Assembly (NCBI GenBank): GCA_024707075.1
Contig: JANQAK010000003.1
Location: 496,001-560,000 of the forward strand
Direction of reading: 5' to 3'
DNA: 64,000 nt
Source of the DNA: Afipia sp.
GTDB taxonomy: Bacteria; Pseudomonadota; Alphaproteobacteria; Rhizobiales; Xanthobacteraceae
This document shows positions 19,131 to 27,301 of this stretch, piece after piece. Position numbers and translations under genes: made by a program. How positions within the stretch are numbered: position 1 is the first letter of the stretch; each line of letters opens with the position of its first letter. A model generated the notes under the pieces. It was not told where the DNA came from and did no database searches. It saw nothing but the letters and a program-made list of their open reading frames with translations.

Positions 19131-19384
19131 GGTACTTGTCCTTGAAGCAGGTGTGTTGGGAAGGTTGCCGCGCTTATAACGGCGCGGGGATGCGTCGGCA
19201 AGCTGGTATACCAGCAGCCTCGTCCGGCATGGACGGCACCCCGCTCCCGATACCTTTCCCGGAAGTCTCCTGCAAGACTTACCGCGATGTCACCAAGATG
19301 AACCCTGTCTGACACGGTCATGCCGCTCCGGTTCAGGAGCGCGGGACCAGTGTGACTGCATACAGGGCAACATCGGTCGCCACA

Positions 19385-19409
19385 TGAACTTTAGGAAGCG
19401 TCCGGCGTT
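19385..19409 (+). promoter_or_regulatory. possible EcfG-type general-stress promoter for a small secreted protein
   Basis: TGAAC (19385-19389), sixteen bases, then CGTT (19406-19409) differs by one base from the alphaproteobacterial EcfG consensus GGAAC-N16/17-CGTT. It ends 33 bases before the ATG at 19443, a sensible distance. The rest of the 312-base gap from 19131 shows no gene. Confidence 0.35.
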
Positions 19410-19442
19410 GCGCCTCACGTCCAGATCGAGGAGATCATCATG

Positions 19443-19706
19443 ATGCGTAAACTCATTCTCGCCTGCGCTGCGGTTGCTGCTCTCGGCACCGCTGCATTCA
19501 CGCCATCAGACGCTTCGGCGCGGGAGTGGCATAGCGTTCGTCCGATGTACGGCGGCGGGCACGGCTATTACGGTCACCGCAATTGGGGCGGTCCGCGCTT
19601 CGGCTTCGCTCCGCGATATTACGGCAGCTATGCCGGATGCGCTCAGCGCCGCCTGGTTCCGACGCCGTGGGGACCGCGCTGGCGCACGGTGAACCGCTGC
19701 TACTGA
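19443..19706 (+). CDS. small secreted Gly/Tyr/His-rich protein (paralog 1)
   Basis: An 87-residue protein with a signal peptide (MRKLILACAAVAALGTAAF..., cleavage near ASA-RE, residue 26). The mature part is rich in Gly, Tyr, Arg and His (GGGHGYYGHRNWGGPRFGF) and ends GPRWRTVNRCY with two cysteines. It resembles proteins loosely called sulfur-globule-like in this group, but there is no evidence of that role. ATG codons at 19440 and 19443 both follow GAGGAG; 19443 gives the better spacing. It has the same plan as the protein at 19862 and a terminator follows. Confidence 0.7.
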   Translation: MRKLILACAAVAALGTAAFTPSDASAREWHSVRPMYGGGHGYYGHRNWGGPRFGFAPRYYGSYAGCAQRRLVPTPWGPRWRTVNRCY

Positions 19707-19735
19707 TCCGCGCTTCAACCTAGCGAAATACCAAC

Positions 19736-19764
19736 GACCGGCCGTGAAAGCGGCCGGTCTTTTT
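19736..19764 (+). terminator. intrinsic terminator after secreted paralog 1
   Basis: A 9-base perfect GC-rich stem GACCGGCCG / CGGCCGGTC (19736-19744, 19751-19759) with a 6-base loop is followed by TTTTT. A textbook rho-independent terminator. Confidence 0.9.
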
Positions 19765-19861
19765 GTCGCAGGCATCGCCGCGAACCCATTCCGGCGAGAA
19801 GTCGACTGACATGCAGGGGCACATCAACGGCGCTCCGACGCCAAACTCAAGGAGACCTGTC

Positions 19862-20101
19862 ATGTTGCGCAAATTCGTTCTTGGACTGGCCGCTGTCGCC
19901 GCACTGTCCGCCACCGCCATGATGCCCACCGCCGCTTCGGCAAAAGGCTGGAAGCATCATCACCATCATCACGGCTTCCACGGTCATTACTGGGGCGGCC
20001 CGCGCTTCATCGTCGGCGGCGGTTACGGCGGCTGCTATGTGAAGCGCCTGGTCGAAACGCGCCATGGTCTTCGCTATCGCATGGTCAACGTCTGCTTCTG
20101 A
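19862..20101 (+). CDS. small secreted histidine-rich protein (paralog 2)
   Basis: A 79-residue protein with signal peptide MLRKFVLGLAAVAALSATAM..., cleavage near SA-KG. The mature part starts with a run of six histidines (KHHHHHHGFHGHYW), then GGPRFIVGGGYGGCY, and ends RYRMVNVCF. The ATG at 19862 follows CAAGGAGACCTGT. Overall plan, the W-GGPRF motif, the two cysteines and the R-x-VN-x-C ending match the protein at 19443, so the pair arose by duplication. The His-rich stretch could bind metal (inference). Its own terminator follows. Confidence 0.72.
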   Translation: MLRKFVLGLAAVAALSATAMMPTAASAKGWKHHHHHHGFHGHYWGGPRFIVGGGYGGCYVKRLVETRHGLRYRMVNVCF

Positions 20102-20133
20102 GCAAGGCCTTTCCCGCTTCTTCCGGACTCCAG

Positions 20134-20165
20134 AGCCCCCGGCAGTTCCTGTTCGGGGGCTTTTT
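20134..20165 (+). terminator. intrinsic terminator after secreted paralog 2
   Basis: Perfect stem AGCCCCCG / CGGGGGCT (20134-20141, 20154-20161) with a 12-base loop, then TTTT. Strong rho-independent terminator. Confidence 0.88.
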
Positions 20166-20304
20166 CTCACCAAGAGTTCCATGTTCCCGGTGTTTAAATT
20201 TTTACCGGATTCACACCATGCTGATGAATCGTCTGAACGAACCCGGCTCCGCCGCATTGGTCCCGTGATATTGAAGAGAAGTTGAAGCGAATTGGAGTTT
20301 GGCC

Positions 20305-20517
20305 ATGCCGAACCATTTGAACGCTCCTCGCGTCCATCTCGATCACATTCACAGCGAAGCCGTCTGGCAGGGCATCGGCGAGAAACTGCGCGATGCGCTG
20401 ATGCGTGAGTCGCCGGATATGTCTCAGCGCCTGCGCGCGCTCATGGCGCGGTTGCCGGAACTCGACCGCGAACGCGCGCCGTCGATCGTACCGGGGATGG
20501 CGGACGAAACACATTGA
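20305..20517 (+). CDS. small hypothetical protein (70 aa)
   Basis: Starts MPNHLNAPRVHLDHIHSEAV at an ATG preceded by TTGGAGTTTGGCC, with GGAG in the ribosome-binding position. The composition is protein-like and mostly helical (GEKLRDALMRESPDMSQRLRALMARLPEL), with no signal peptide or membrane segment. No family is recognised. It sits between two terminated secreted-protein genes and the ABC-F gene. It may be a real small regulator-type protein, but there is no evidence for a function. Confidence 0.55.
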   Translation: MPNHLNAPRVHLDHIHSEAVWQGIGEKLRDALMRESPDMSQRLRALMARLPELDRERAPSIVPGMADETH

Positions 20518-20651
20518 ATCCCGAGCTCTCGCTCCGATCTCGCGGGGATCGGCGCGTAAGCGGACGTTGCGACGGCAAAAGCATGGCCCATCCGTCATAA
20601 ACGATCTGACAAAGCTGTTGCGTTCGGCGGGGTGTTCCGTAAAAGCCCGCC

Positions 20652-22523
20652 ATGCTCTCCATCAATGACATTTCGATCCGGATCGCCGGACGCCTTCTGA
20701 TCGACCAGAGTACGGTGCAAATCGTGCCCGGCGCGCGCGTCGGCTTCGTCGGACGCAACGGCGTCGGCAAATCGACGTTGTTTCATGCCATTCGTGGTGA
20801 TTTGCCGCTGGAAGCAGGTTCAATCTCGATTCCGCCGCGCTGGCGCATCGGCAGTCTCGCGCAGGAAGCTCCCGACGGCCCTGAGACCCTGGTCGAAGTC
20901 GTGTTGAAGGCCGATCTGGAGCGCGACGCGCTGCTGCGCGAAGCCGAGACGGCGCACGACCCGGAGCGTATCGCCGACATCCAGACTCGCCTCGTGGACA
21001 TCGACGCCCACTCCGCCCCTGCCCGCGCCGCCGCCATTCTCTCGGGCCTCGGCTTCTCCACTGCCGATCAGGCACGATCCTGCTCGGAATTTTCCGGTGG
21101 CTGGCGCATGCGCGTGGCGCTCGCGGCGACATTGTTCGCAGCGCCCGACCTGCTGCTGCTGGACGAACCGACCAACTATCTCGATCTCGAAGGCACGCTC
21201 TGGCTGGAGGACCATCTCGCGAATTATCCGCGCACGGTGATCGTCATCAGCCACGATCGCGACCTGCTCGACACGTCAGTCGACCAGATCCTGCACCTCG
21301 ATCGCGGCAAGCTCACGCTCTACAAGGGCACCTACTCGTCGTTCGAGGAGCAGCGCGCCACCCGCGAGATGCTGGATGCCAAGCACGCCAGAAAGCAGAT
21401 GGACGAGCGCAAGCGATTGCAGGCCTTCGTCGATCGCTTCAAGGCCAAGGCCTCGAAGGCCAAGCAAGCGCAATCGCGCGTCAAGATGCTGGAGCGCATG
21501 AAGCCGGTCACAGCGCTCGTCACGCAGGACGTGCGCGAGATCACGTTTCCCGTGCCGGAGAAACTTCTTTCGCCGCCGATCATCGCGGTGGACGACGTGT
21601 CGGTCGGCTACGATCCGGCGAAGCCCGTGCTCAATCACGTCACGTTGCGGATCGACAACGACGACCGCATCGCCCTGCTCGGCTCCAATGGCAACGGCAA
21701 ATCGACGCTGGTGAAACTGCTGGCGGGCAAGCTGCCGCCGTTTTCCGGCAAGGTTGTGCGCGCGGCCAATCTGTCGGTCGGTTACTTCGCACAGCACCAA
21801 ACCGACGAACTCGATCTGGAAGGATCGGCTTACGATCACCTGCGCCGGCTGATGCCTGACGCGCCGGAAACGAAGGTGCGCGCGCGCGTCGGCGCGATCG
21901 GTTTTTCCGGCAAAGCCGGCGACACCAAGGTCAGTTCGCTGTCCGGCGGCGAGAAAGCGCGGCTGCTGCTCGGGCTGGCGACGTTCTACGGCCCCAACAT
22001 GATCATCCTCGACGAGCCGACCAACCATCTGGACATCGACAGCCGCGCCGCGCTGGCGGAAGCCATCAACGAATATCCCGGCGCGATCATCATGGTCTCG
22101 CACGACCGCTACCTGATCGAGGCCTGCGCGGACCAGTTGTGGGTGGTGGCCGACCGCGCCGTGACGCCCTACGACGGCGACCTCGACGACTATCGCCGCT
22201 CGGTGCTGACCGCGCGCGGCATGCGCGCCTCGGGCCGCGACCGCAACGAGCGTGGAGGCAGTCGCGACAAGCCGCAGCGGCCCAAGGCAGAAAAGCGCGT
22301 GCCGCCCAAACAGAAGATTGCGCATGCGGAAAGCGAGATCGCGCGCATCACCGGCATCATCGAGAAAATCGATGCCGCGCTGGCGTTGCCGGACCTGTTC
22401 AAGCGCGACCCGAAGCAGGCAGCGCAGCTCACCAAAGCGCGGGCAAGCGCCGCGGAGGCGCTGCAACGCGCCGAAGATGAATGGCTGGCGGCGAGCTCGT
22501 CCTACGACGAAGCGACGAGCTGA
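20652..22523 (+). CDS. ABC-F family ATP-binding protein
   Basis: A 623-residue soluble protein with two ABC ATPase domains and no membrane domain, the plan of ABC-F translation factors (Uup / YheS / EttA group). Domain 1 has Walker A GRNGVGKST near residue 35, signature FSGGWRMR and Walker B LLLLDEPTNYLD. Domain 2 has GSNGNGKST, LSGGEKARL and IILDEPTNHLD. A charged linker (KQMDERKRLQAF..) lies between, and the tail is a basic, coiled-coil-like region (residues 530-620) as in Uup/YheS. Such proteins act at the ribosomal E site or on nucleic acids. A resistance role is not implied. Confidence 0.9.
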   Translation: MLSINDISIRIAGRLLIDQSTVQIVPGARVGFVGRNGVGKSTLFHAIRGDLPLEAGSISIPPRWRIGSLAQEAPDGPETLVEVVLKADLERDALLREAETAHDPERIADIQTRLVDIDAHSAPARAAAILSGLGFSTADQARSCSEFSGGWRMRVALAATLFAAPDLLLLDEPTNYLDLEGTLWLEDHLANYPRTVIVISHDRDLLDTSVDQILHLDRGKLTLYKGTYSSFEEQRATREMLDAKHARKQMDERKRLQAFVDRFKAKASKAKQAQSRVKMLERMKPVTALVTQDVREITFPVPEKLLSPPIIAVDDVSVGYDPAKPVLNHVTLRIDNDDRIALLGSNGNGKSTLVKLLAGKLPPFSGKVVRAANLSVGYFAQHQTDELDLEGSAYDHLRRLMPDAPETKVRARVGAIGFSGKAGDTKVSSLSGGEKARLLLGLATFYGPNMIILDEPTNHLDIDSRAALAEAINEYPGAIIMVSHDRYLIEACADQLWVVADRAVTPYDGDLDDYRRSVLTARGMRASGRDRNERGGSRDKPQRPKAEKRVPPKQKIAHAESEIARITGIIEKIDAALALPDLFKRDPKQAAQLTKARASAAEALQRAEDEWLAASSSYDEATS

Positions 22524-22588
22524 AATCTGCGATCCTCATCCTGAGAGTTCTGACTCGAAATGCAGTCAGTGAGCCAACAGATTGACTT

Positions 22589-22710
22589 CGTCATTGCGAG
22601 GAGCACTTGCGACGAAGCAATCCGGTCCTTATCGCTCCAAAGACTGGATTGCTTCGCGGAGTTTATCATCGGGCGGCGCGTTGCGCCGACCCGTTGGCTC
22701 GCAATGACGA
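22589..22710. repeat. full copy of the CGTCATTGCGAG palindromic repeat family
   Basis: Runs from CGTCATTGCGAGGAGC to GGCTCGCAATGACG. The inner stretch CGCGGAGTTTATCATCGGGCGG and TTGCGCCGACCCGTTGGCTCGC recur almost unchanged at 35752-35870; a shortened inverted copy lies at 2000-2075. It follows the ABC-F gene. Confidence 0.85.
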
Positions 22711-22734
22711 CCTGAATCTCTTGTTTCATCTGCT

Positions 22735-22778
22735 CTCATCCTTCGAGACGCGCGCAAGAGCGCGCTCCTCAGGATGAG
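22735..22778. repeat. short palindromic repeat (CTCATCCTTCGAGACGC type)
   Basis: CTCATCCT (22735-22742) is inverted at AGGATGAG (22771-22778) with GCGCGC-rich arms inside. Half-copies related to it occur at 22532-22545 and in 24125-24236. It lies directly after the end of the damaged lipoprotein gene and supplies the false C-terminus of its longest reading frame. Confidence 0.65.
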
Positions 22779-22811
22779 GAGAACAGCAAACGTAATCAAG
22801 CACAGCAGGGC

Positions 22812-23366
22812 TTAGGAGCGCTTCTTCTTCGCGCCGCGGACGGGCCTTTTCGGGTTCGGGCGCATCGACCCGCTCGATCGACGTCAACCGTCCCGATGTG
22901 AAGGTATAGGCCCCCGGCCGCGGCCCGTGGGTCCAGGTAATCAGCGCAACGCGATCACCGCGTGCGTTGTTCGACAGGTTTACATTGTCAGGCGCCACGG
23001 CAATTGCGCGCGCGACGTCGCATTCGGTGTGACCGAGCGCGACCGGCGCCACGGCCGGTATCGGCGGCTGTCCTTCCGATGACGCATTGGCATCGGCCGG
23101 CGCACCCGGCGCCGGCATTCCCGGACACTGGCCATCGGAGGTAATCAGGTCGTTCGGCGTGACCTCTTTGCTCTGGCTGAGCGGCGGCGTTTCAATGCTG
23201 CTGTTGCTGCCCTTGAAGATCGGCCCGGCCGCGCGAACCATTCCTGGTCCTTCAGCGAAAAATCGGACAGCCCGCCGCAGCCAGCGATCATCGGCGCCAC
23301 GATCACGAGGGCCGCCAACTGTCGTGCAGGAATGCTTTTACGCGGGACGTTCAAATTCGCTCTCAC
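22812..23366 (-). CDS. lipoprotein, apparent frameshift(s)
   Basis: From 23366 the frame gives MRANLNVPRKSIPARQLAAL, a signal peptide ending in a lipobox (MIAGC near residue 30) and DFSLKDQEWFARPGR, then runs out of phase. The other frame takes over as IFKGSNSSIETPPLSQ..., continuing to ITWTHGPRPGAYTFTSGRL. The switch lies at about 23218-23230 and equals one missing base. At the 3' end a second shift would give a short basic tail (GAKKKRS) and a stop at 22812; without it the frame runs on to 22726 through a palindromic repeat. An outer-membrane or periplasmic lipoprotein of unknown role; related proteins occur across this group (from memory). Either a sequencing error or a decaying gene. Confidence 0.6.
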
Positions 23367-23630
23367 ACCAACTTCAGCGCGCTACATGCGCATTCCGGAA
23401 CCAGCTCATGCCTTAAAGCAAATGCATAAACAATCATTTGCGCATCGCGCGTCCGAGAGAAATGAACACTCGCCCGTCGCTGCACGCAGATGCCTTGCAC
23501 CATCCCTTTGCGGCACCATGGTGGCTAACTGCCGGTCAGGTCAACGAAAAAAGACTGTATTGTTAACGGCGGACAATCTCGCGATCAGCGAGTTAAGAGC
23601 GGTTCTAGTGTTGGCGGTTGTGCCTGTTCG

Positions 23631-24083
23631 TCACGCGCGTTTCTGCCATTTCCCGCGTTCGTCGGTCTGCCAATATGTCAGGTCGAGCCCGCGCGACTTG
23701 CCGTCCGACCATGCAGCGCGCGCCGCGCCGAGCGCTTCATCGTCGTCGCCATTGAAGACCATGACAACCCGCTCATAGGTTGCGCAATCCTTGGGCAGGC
23801 CGGCGCTATCGACGATGAACCTGACATTGGCGTTGTTGGGATTGCCATCGTCCATGATGAGGACGACCGGCTGGTTCACCGCATCGCTGTCGCGCCATGT
23901 TCCATGGGGCAAAAACGAATCTTCGCGATAGGTCCACAGATGCGCGTCGAGCGCTTCCGCGCGCTCCTCGGAGCCGGTTTGCACCACCACGCGCCATCCG
24001 CGCGCGAGCGACTTCTCAAGCAGCGGCGGCAACACTTTCTCAAGCGTCGTGTCTTGCAGATGATAGAACAGGACTTCCGTCAT
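23631..24083 (-). CDS. holC: DNA polymerase III chi subunit
   Basis: A 150-residue accessory subunit linking the clamp loader to SSB. MTEVLFYHLQDTTLEKVLPPLLEKSL, then WRVVVQTGSEERAEALDAHLWTY and LPHG are the recognised HolC pattern, ending with a short hydrophobic core (ERVVMVFNGDDDEAL). In this group holC lies next to pepA, as here, separated only by a repeat. Length is standard. Confidence 0.92.
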   Translation of the reverse strand: MTEVLFYHLQDTTLEKVLPPLLEKSLARGWRVVVQTGSEERAEALDAHLWTYREDSFLPHGTWRDSDAVNQPVVLIMDDGNPNNANVRFIVDSAGLPKDCATYERVVMVFNGDDDEALGAARAAWSDGKSRGLDLTYWQTDERGKWQKRA

Positions 24084-24124
24084 CGCGTGCCTGAGCCGAT
24101 CGGAGACAGTTACGCATTGTTGCC

Positions 24125-24236
24125 GTCACCCTGAGGTGCGCCGGCGGCGAAGCCGCCAAGCCTCGAAGGGCGACGGCTCACGCCTTTATCGCGTCATCCT
24201 TCGAGGCTCGCAAGCGCTTGCCCCTCGGGATGACGA
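24125..24236. repeat. palindromic repeat between pepA and holC
   Basis: CGTCACCCTGAGG at 24125 is inverted as CCTCGGGATGACG ending at 24236, with a second inverted pair inside (GCCTCGAAGGGCGACG / TCCTTCGAGGCTCGC) and a GC hairpin (GGCGGCGAAGCCGCC). It belongs to the CTCATCCTTCGAG-type intergenic palindromes. Confidence 0.65.
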
Positions 24237-24245
24237 TCCCGCGTC

Positions 24246-25748
24246 CTACTTTTTCGCTTCGTAATGATCCGCGACCAGTTTGTTCAACAGGCGCACGCCA
24301 TAGCCCGATCCCCAACTGCGGTTGAGGTCCGATGCGGGGACGCCCATCGCGGTGCCTGCGATGTCGAGATGCGCCCACGGCGTCTCGTCGACGAAGCGTT
24401 GCAGGAACTGCGCCGCGGTGATCGAGCCGCCGTTGCGGGTGCCGGTGTTCTTCATGTCCGCGAATTGCGAATCGATCTGCTTGTCATATTCGGGACCGAG
24501 CGGCATCCGCCACACGCGCTCACCTGTCTCCTGCCCCGCCGCGGTCAGTCGTTCCGCGAGCTTGTCGTCGTTCGAGAACATGCCCGCATATTCGACGCCG
24601 AGCGCGACGAGAATAGCGCCGGTGAGCGTCGCCAGATCGACCATGAACTTCGGCTTGTGCTTCTTCGCCACGTACCAGAGCACGTCAGCGAGAACGAGCC
24701 GGCCTTCGGCGTCGGTGTTGATGATCTCGATGGTCTGTCCCGACATCGAGGTCACGATGTCGCCGGGGCGCTGCGCGTTGCCGTCCGGCATGTTCTCGAC
24801 GAGGCCGATGGCGCCGACGACATTGACCTTGGCCTTGCGTGCGGCGAGCGCGTGCATCAGGCCGACGACGCAGGCCGCGCCGCCCATGTCGCCCTTCATG
24901 TCCTCCATGCTGCCGGCCGGCTTGATCGAAATGCCGCCAGTGTCGAAGCATACGCCCTTGCCGACGAACGCAATCGGCTGTTCGCCCGGCTTGCCACCGT
25001 TCCAGCGCATGATGACGGTGCGCCCGTCGTGCTCCGAGCCCTGCGAGACGCCGAGCAGCGCGCCCATTCCGAGCTTTTTCATCGCCGGGACATCGAGCAC
25101 ATCGACGCGCACGCCGAGTTTCCGCAATTGCGCCGCGCGCCGGGCAAATTCCGCCGGGAAAAGTACGTTCGGCGGTTCGTTGACGAGTTCGCGCGCGATC
25201 AGCACGCCGTCGATAATGTGATTCTCGGGGCCGAAGGCCCTGCGCGCGGCGGCGACGTCAGCCACCGCGACCGAGAACTGCGCCCGCAACGGCGCGTTGT
25301 CGCCATCCTTCTTCGTGGTCTTGTAGCGGTCGAATCGATACGCCCGCAGCCGGACGCCGGATGCGATCGCAGCCGCCTGCGATCCCTTCATCGCGCCCGA
25401 CGGAAGTTCAGCGAGAATCGTCACGGCCTCGGTCCCGGCGGCAATCTTGGCGGCGATCTTGCCGCCGAACTTGATGTAATCGCCGTCCTTGAGCGCGGTG
25501 AGCTTGCCCACGCCGACCACGATCAGACGCCCGGCCTTGAGCCCTTCCGGCGCCAGAATATCCAGCGCGGCGCCGCTTTTTCCCTTGAACTGGTTGGCGG
25601 CGGCCGCGCGTTTCACGGCATTCGCTGTCGCACCTAATGCCTTGCTTGTGGCAGGTCCGAATTTCAGCGTGTCGTCACAGAACACCACCAGAACGCCGCG
25701 CGGGGCAGCGGAAAACGGTACGAAGCCGACCTTGACGGCGTCGGTCAT
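24246..25748 (-). CDS. pepA: leucyl aminopeptidase (M17 family)
   Basis: A cytosolic two-metal aminopeptidase releasing N-terminal residues from peptides; in some bacteria it also binds DNA. The ATG at 25748 gives [12 protein letters not shown] and 500 residues, the family length; the upstream 39-codon extension is discarded because it has no family likeness and AGGATTTGC precedes 25748. The catalytic block is [18 protein letters not shown] with a following [10 protein letters not shown], and the M17 signature [14 protein letters not shown] is exact. It is divergent from the lptF/lptG region. Confidence 0.96.
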   Translation of the reverse strand: MTDAVKVGFVPFSAAPRGVLVVFCDDTLKFGPATSKALGATANAVKRAAAANQFKGKSGAALDILAPEGLKAGRLIVVGVGKLTALKDGDYIKFGGKIAAKIAAGTEAVTILAELPSGAMKGSQAAAIASGVRLRAYRFDRYKTTKKDGDNAPLRAQFSVAVADVAAARRAFGPENHIIDGVLIARELVNEPPNVLFPAEFARRAAQLRKLGVRVDVLDVPAMKKLGMGALLGVSQGSEHDGRTVIMRWNGGKPGEQPIAFVGKGVCFDTGGISIKPAGSMEDMKGDMGGAACVVGLMHALAARKAKVNVVGAIGLVENMPDGNAQRPGDIVTSMSGQTIEIINTDAEGRLVLADVLWYVAKKHKPKFMVDLATLTGAILVALGVEYAGMFSNDDKLAERLTAAGQETGERVWRMPLGPEYDKQIDSQFADMKNTGTRNGGSITAAQFLQRFVDETPWAHLDIAGTAMGVPASDLNRSWGSGYGVRLLNKLVADHYEAKK

Positions 25749-26100
25749 AAGCAAATCCTCCAGATCATCGCGGCTTGCGCAGCTAAGGCGGCCAGAATCT
25801 GGCCGAGATGACAACACTATGGCGCTTTCTCCCTTGCACTGCCAAGCGCGCATAGCTCGGGGCAAGCATGTCCCCGAGGCGGCCGGATTCGGCGTTGCGC
25901 GCGTGGCCGGAAAGCCACGTCAAATGATTTATTAACCACGCTTCGCGCTCAGCCCCAGCTCGGCCATTTTGTTGACCGATCAAAGGGATGCTATGAAATA
26001 AGAATGTACCGGGAATATCGGTCCGGCACCCATGGGGGATCTCGCGAGAGGTCTGGGCAAAGGACCGGAAACCGGCTGGAGTTGGGGATATCGCTGCCTG
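25749..26100. other. 352-base intergenic region between pepA and the lptF remnant
   Basis: It must hold the promoters of pepA and of the lpt operon. I see no gene. A short frame from 26004 (MYREYRSG...) runs into the lptF remnant region and has no family likeness. Confidence 0.4.
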
Positions 26101-26199
26101 ATGGGGTCGATCGACACCACTGTTCTACGGATGGCTACGCGGCCGTCCGCCGGGGTTTTCGCGTCCGCACGGCTTGTCCGGCGGCAGGCCGCGGCATGA
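26101..26199 (+). pseudogene. lptF: remnant of lptF (LPS export permease), almost entirely deleted
   Basis: Directly before lptG, where lptF normally stands, is a 32-codon frame beginning MGSID, which recalls the usual start of LptF in this group (MGSIDRYIFR, from memory). It ends in a basic tail (ARLVRRQAAA) and a stop 14 bases before lptG. A normal LptF has about 380-390 residues with six membrane helices, so roughly 1.1 kb is missing. LptF pairs with LptG in the LptB2FG exporter and is normally essential, so deletion in the assembly, a copy elsewhere, or LptG acting alone must be considered. The identification rests on position and five residues. Confidence 0.5.
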
Positions 26200-26212
26200 G
26201 GCGATCACGCGC

Positions 26213-27301
26213 ATGGTGACGACGATCCTCGCCCGCTATTTCGCTGCACGCTTCGTGATCGCATCGATCGCGACCTTCGCGGCGATCTTCTTTCTCGTGA
26301 TCACCGTCGATTATATCGAGCTGATGCGCCGCGCCAGCAGCCTGTCGAACGTGTCCGGCCTGTTCGTCGCGCAAACCGCGTTGTTCCGTGTCCCGTTGAC
26401 GCTCGAAAAGCTGATGCCGTTCTGCATCATGATCGGCGCGATGGTCTCGTTCCTCGCGCTGTCGCGGCGGCTTGAACTGGTGATCGCGCGGGCTGCCGGC
26501 ATCTCGGCCTGGCAGTTCACCGCACCCGCCCTGCTCAGCGCGCTTGTGCTCGGCGCGATCGCAACCGCCGTCTACAATCCGGTGTCGGCGGACATGCTGG
26601 AACGCGCGAAGGGAATGGAAACCAAGATCTTCACCGACGGCGCGCCGAGTGTTCAGGACGGTGCGGGTTTCTGGATCAACCAGTCGACCAGCGAGGGACA
26701 AAGCGTCATCAACGCCGCCCGCAGTCAGGGACAGGGCGCGCTGCTGACCGGCATGACCGTGTTCCGCTACGATCCGTCCGGCACCTTCCGGGAAAGAATC
26801 GAGGCCAGGGAAGCCACCCTCGAGCCAGGCCGATGGGTGTTCAAGGGCGTACGGCGCTACAAGCTGGATAGCCCGGCCATCGAGGAAGATACCTGGACGC
26901 TCAGCACCACCCTTACCCTGGCTCAGGTGCGCAACAGTTTCTCCACCCCCGAAACTGTGTCATTTTGGCAACTCCCGGATTACATCAAGTCGTCCGAGAA
27001 CTCGGGACAGGCCACAGCCGGTTACCGCCTTCAGTATCAGAAACTGATCGCGCGCCCGTTTTTACTGGCCGCGATGGTGCTGCTCGCGGCCGCCGTAAGC
27101 CTCCGGTTCTTCCGCTTCGGCGGCGTGCAAAAGATGGTTTTAAGTGGCGTTGCAGCAGGGTTTCTGCTCTATGTCCTGTCGAAAGTAACTGACGATTTAA
27201 GCAAGGCCGAGTTGATGCATCCGCTCGCTGCCGCGTGGCTGCCCGTATGCGTGGGCGGCCTCTCGGGATTTTTGGCCTTGCTGTACCAGGAGGACGGGTA
27301 G
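26213..27301 (+). CDS. lptG: LPS export ABC transporter permease LptG
   Basis: Inner-membrane half of the LptB2FG machine that extracts lipopolysaccharide toward the periplasmic bridge. The ATG at 26213 gives MVTTILARYFAARFVI and 362 residues. Three N-terminal membrane helices (to about residue 115), a periplasmic beta-jellyroll (about 130-265) and three C-terminal helices (from LIARPFLLAAMVLL) form the YjgP/YjgQ plan. The next gene, lptD, begins inside its stop codon. LptF is missing upstream, which is abnormal. LptG rather than LptF is inferred from the VDY/LMRRAS start and the position before lptD. Confidence 0.9.
   Translation: MVTTILARYFAARFVIASIATFAAIFFLVITVDYIELMRRASSLSNVSGLFVAQTALFRVPLTLEKLMPFCIMIGAMVSFLALSRRLELVIARAAGISAWQFTAPALLSALVLGAIATAVYNPVSADMLERAKGMETKIFTDGAPSVQDGAGFWINQSTSEGQSVINAARSQGQGALLTGMTVFRYDPSGTFRERIEAREATLEPGRWVFKGVRRYKLDSPAIEEDTWTLSTTLTLAQVRNSFSTPETVSFWQLPDYIKSSENSGQATAGYRLQYQKLIARPFLLAAMVLLAAAVSLRFFRFGGVQKMVLSGVAAGFLLYVLSKVTDDLSKAELMHPLAAAWLPVCVGGLSGFLALLYQEDG

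Noticed and set aside
26004-26219. 71-codon frame starting MYREYRSG upstream of lptG
   Set aside because: Out of phase with both lptF remnant and lptG, basic low-information composition.
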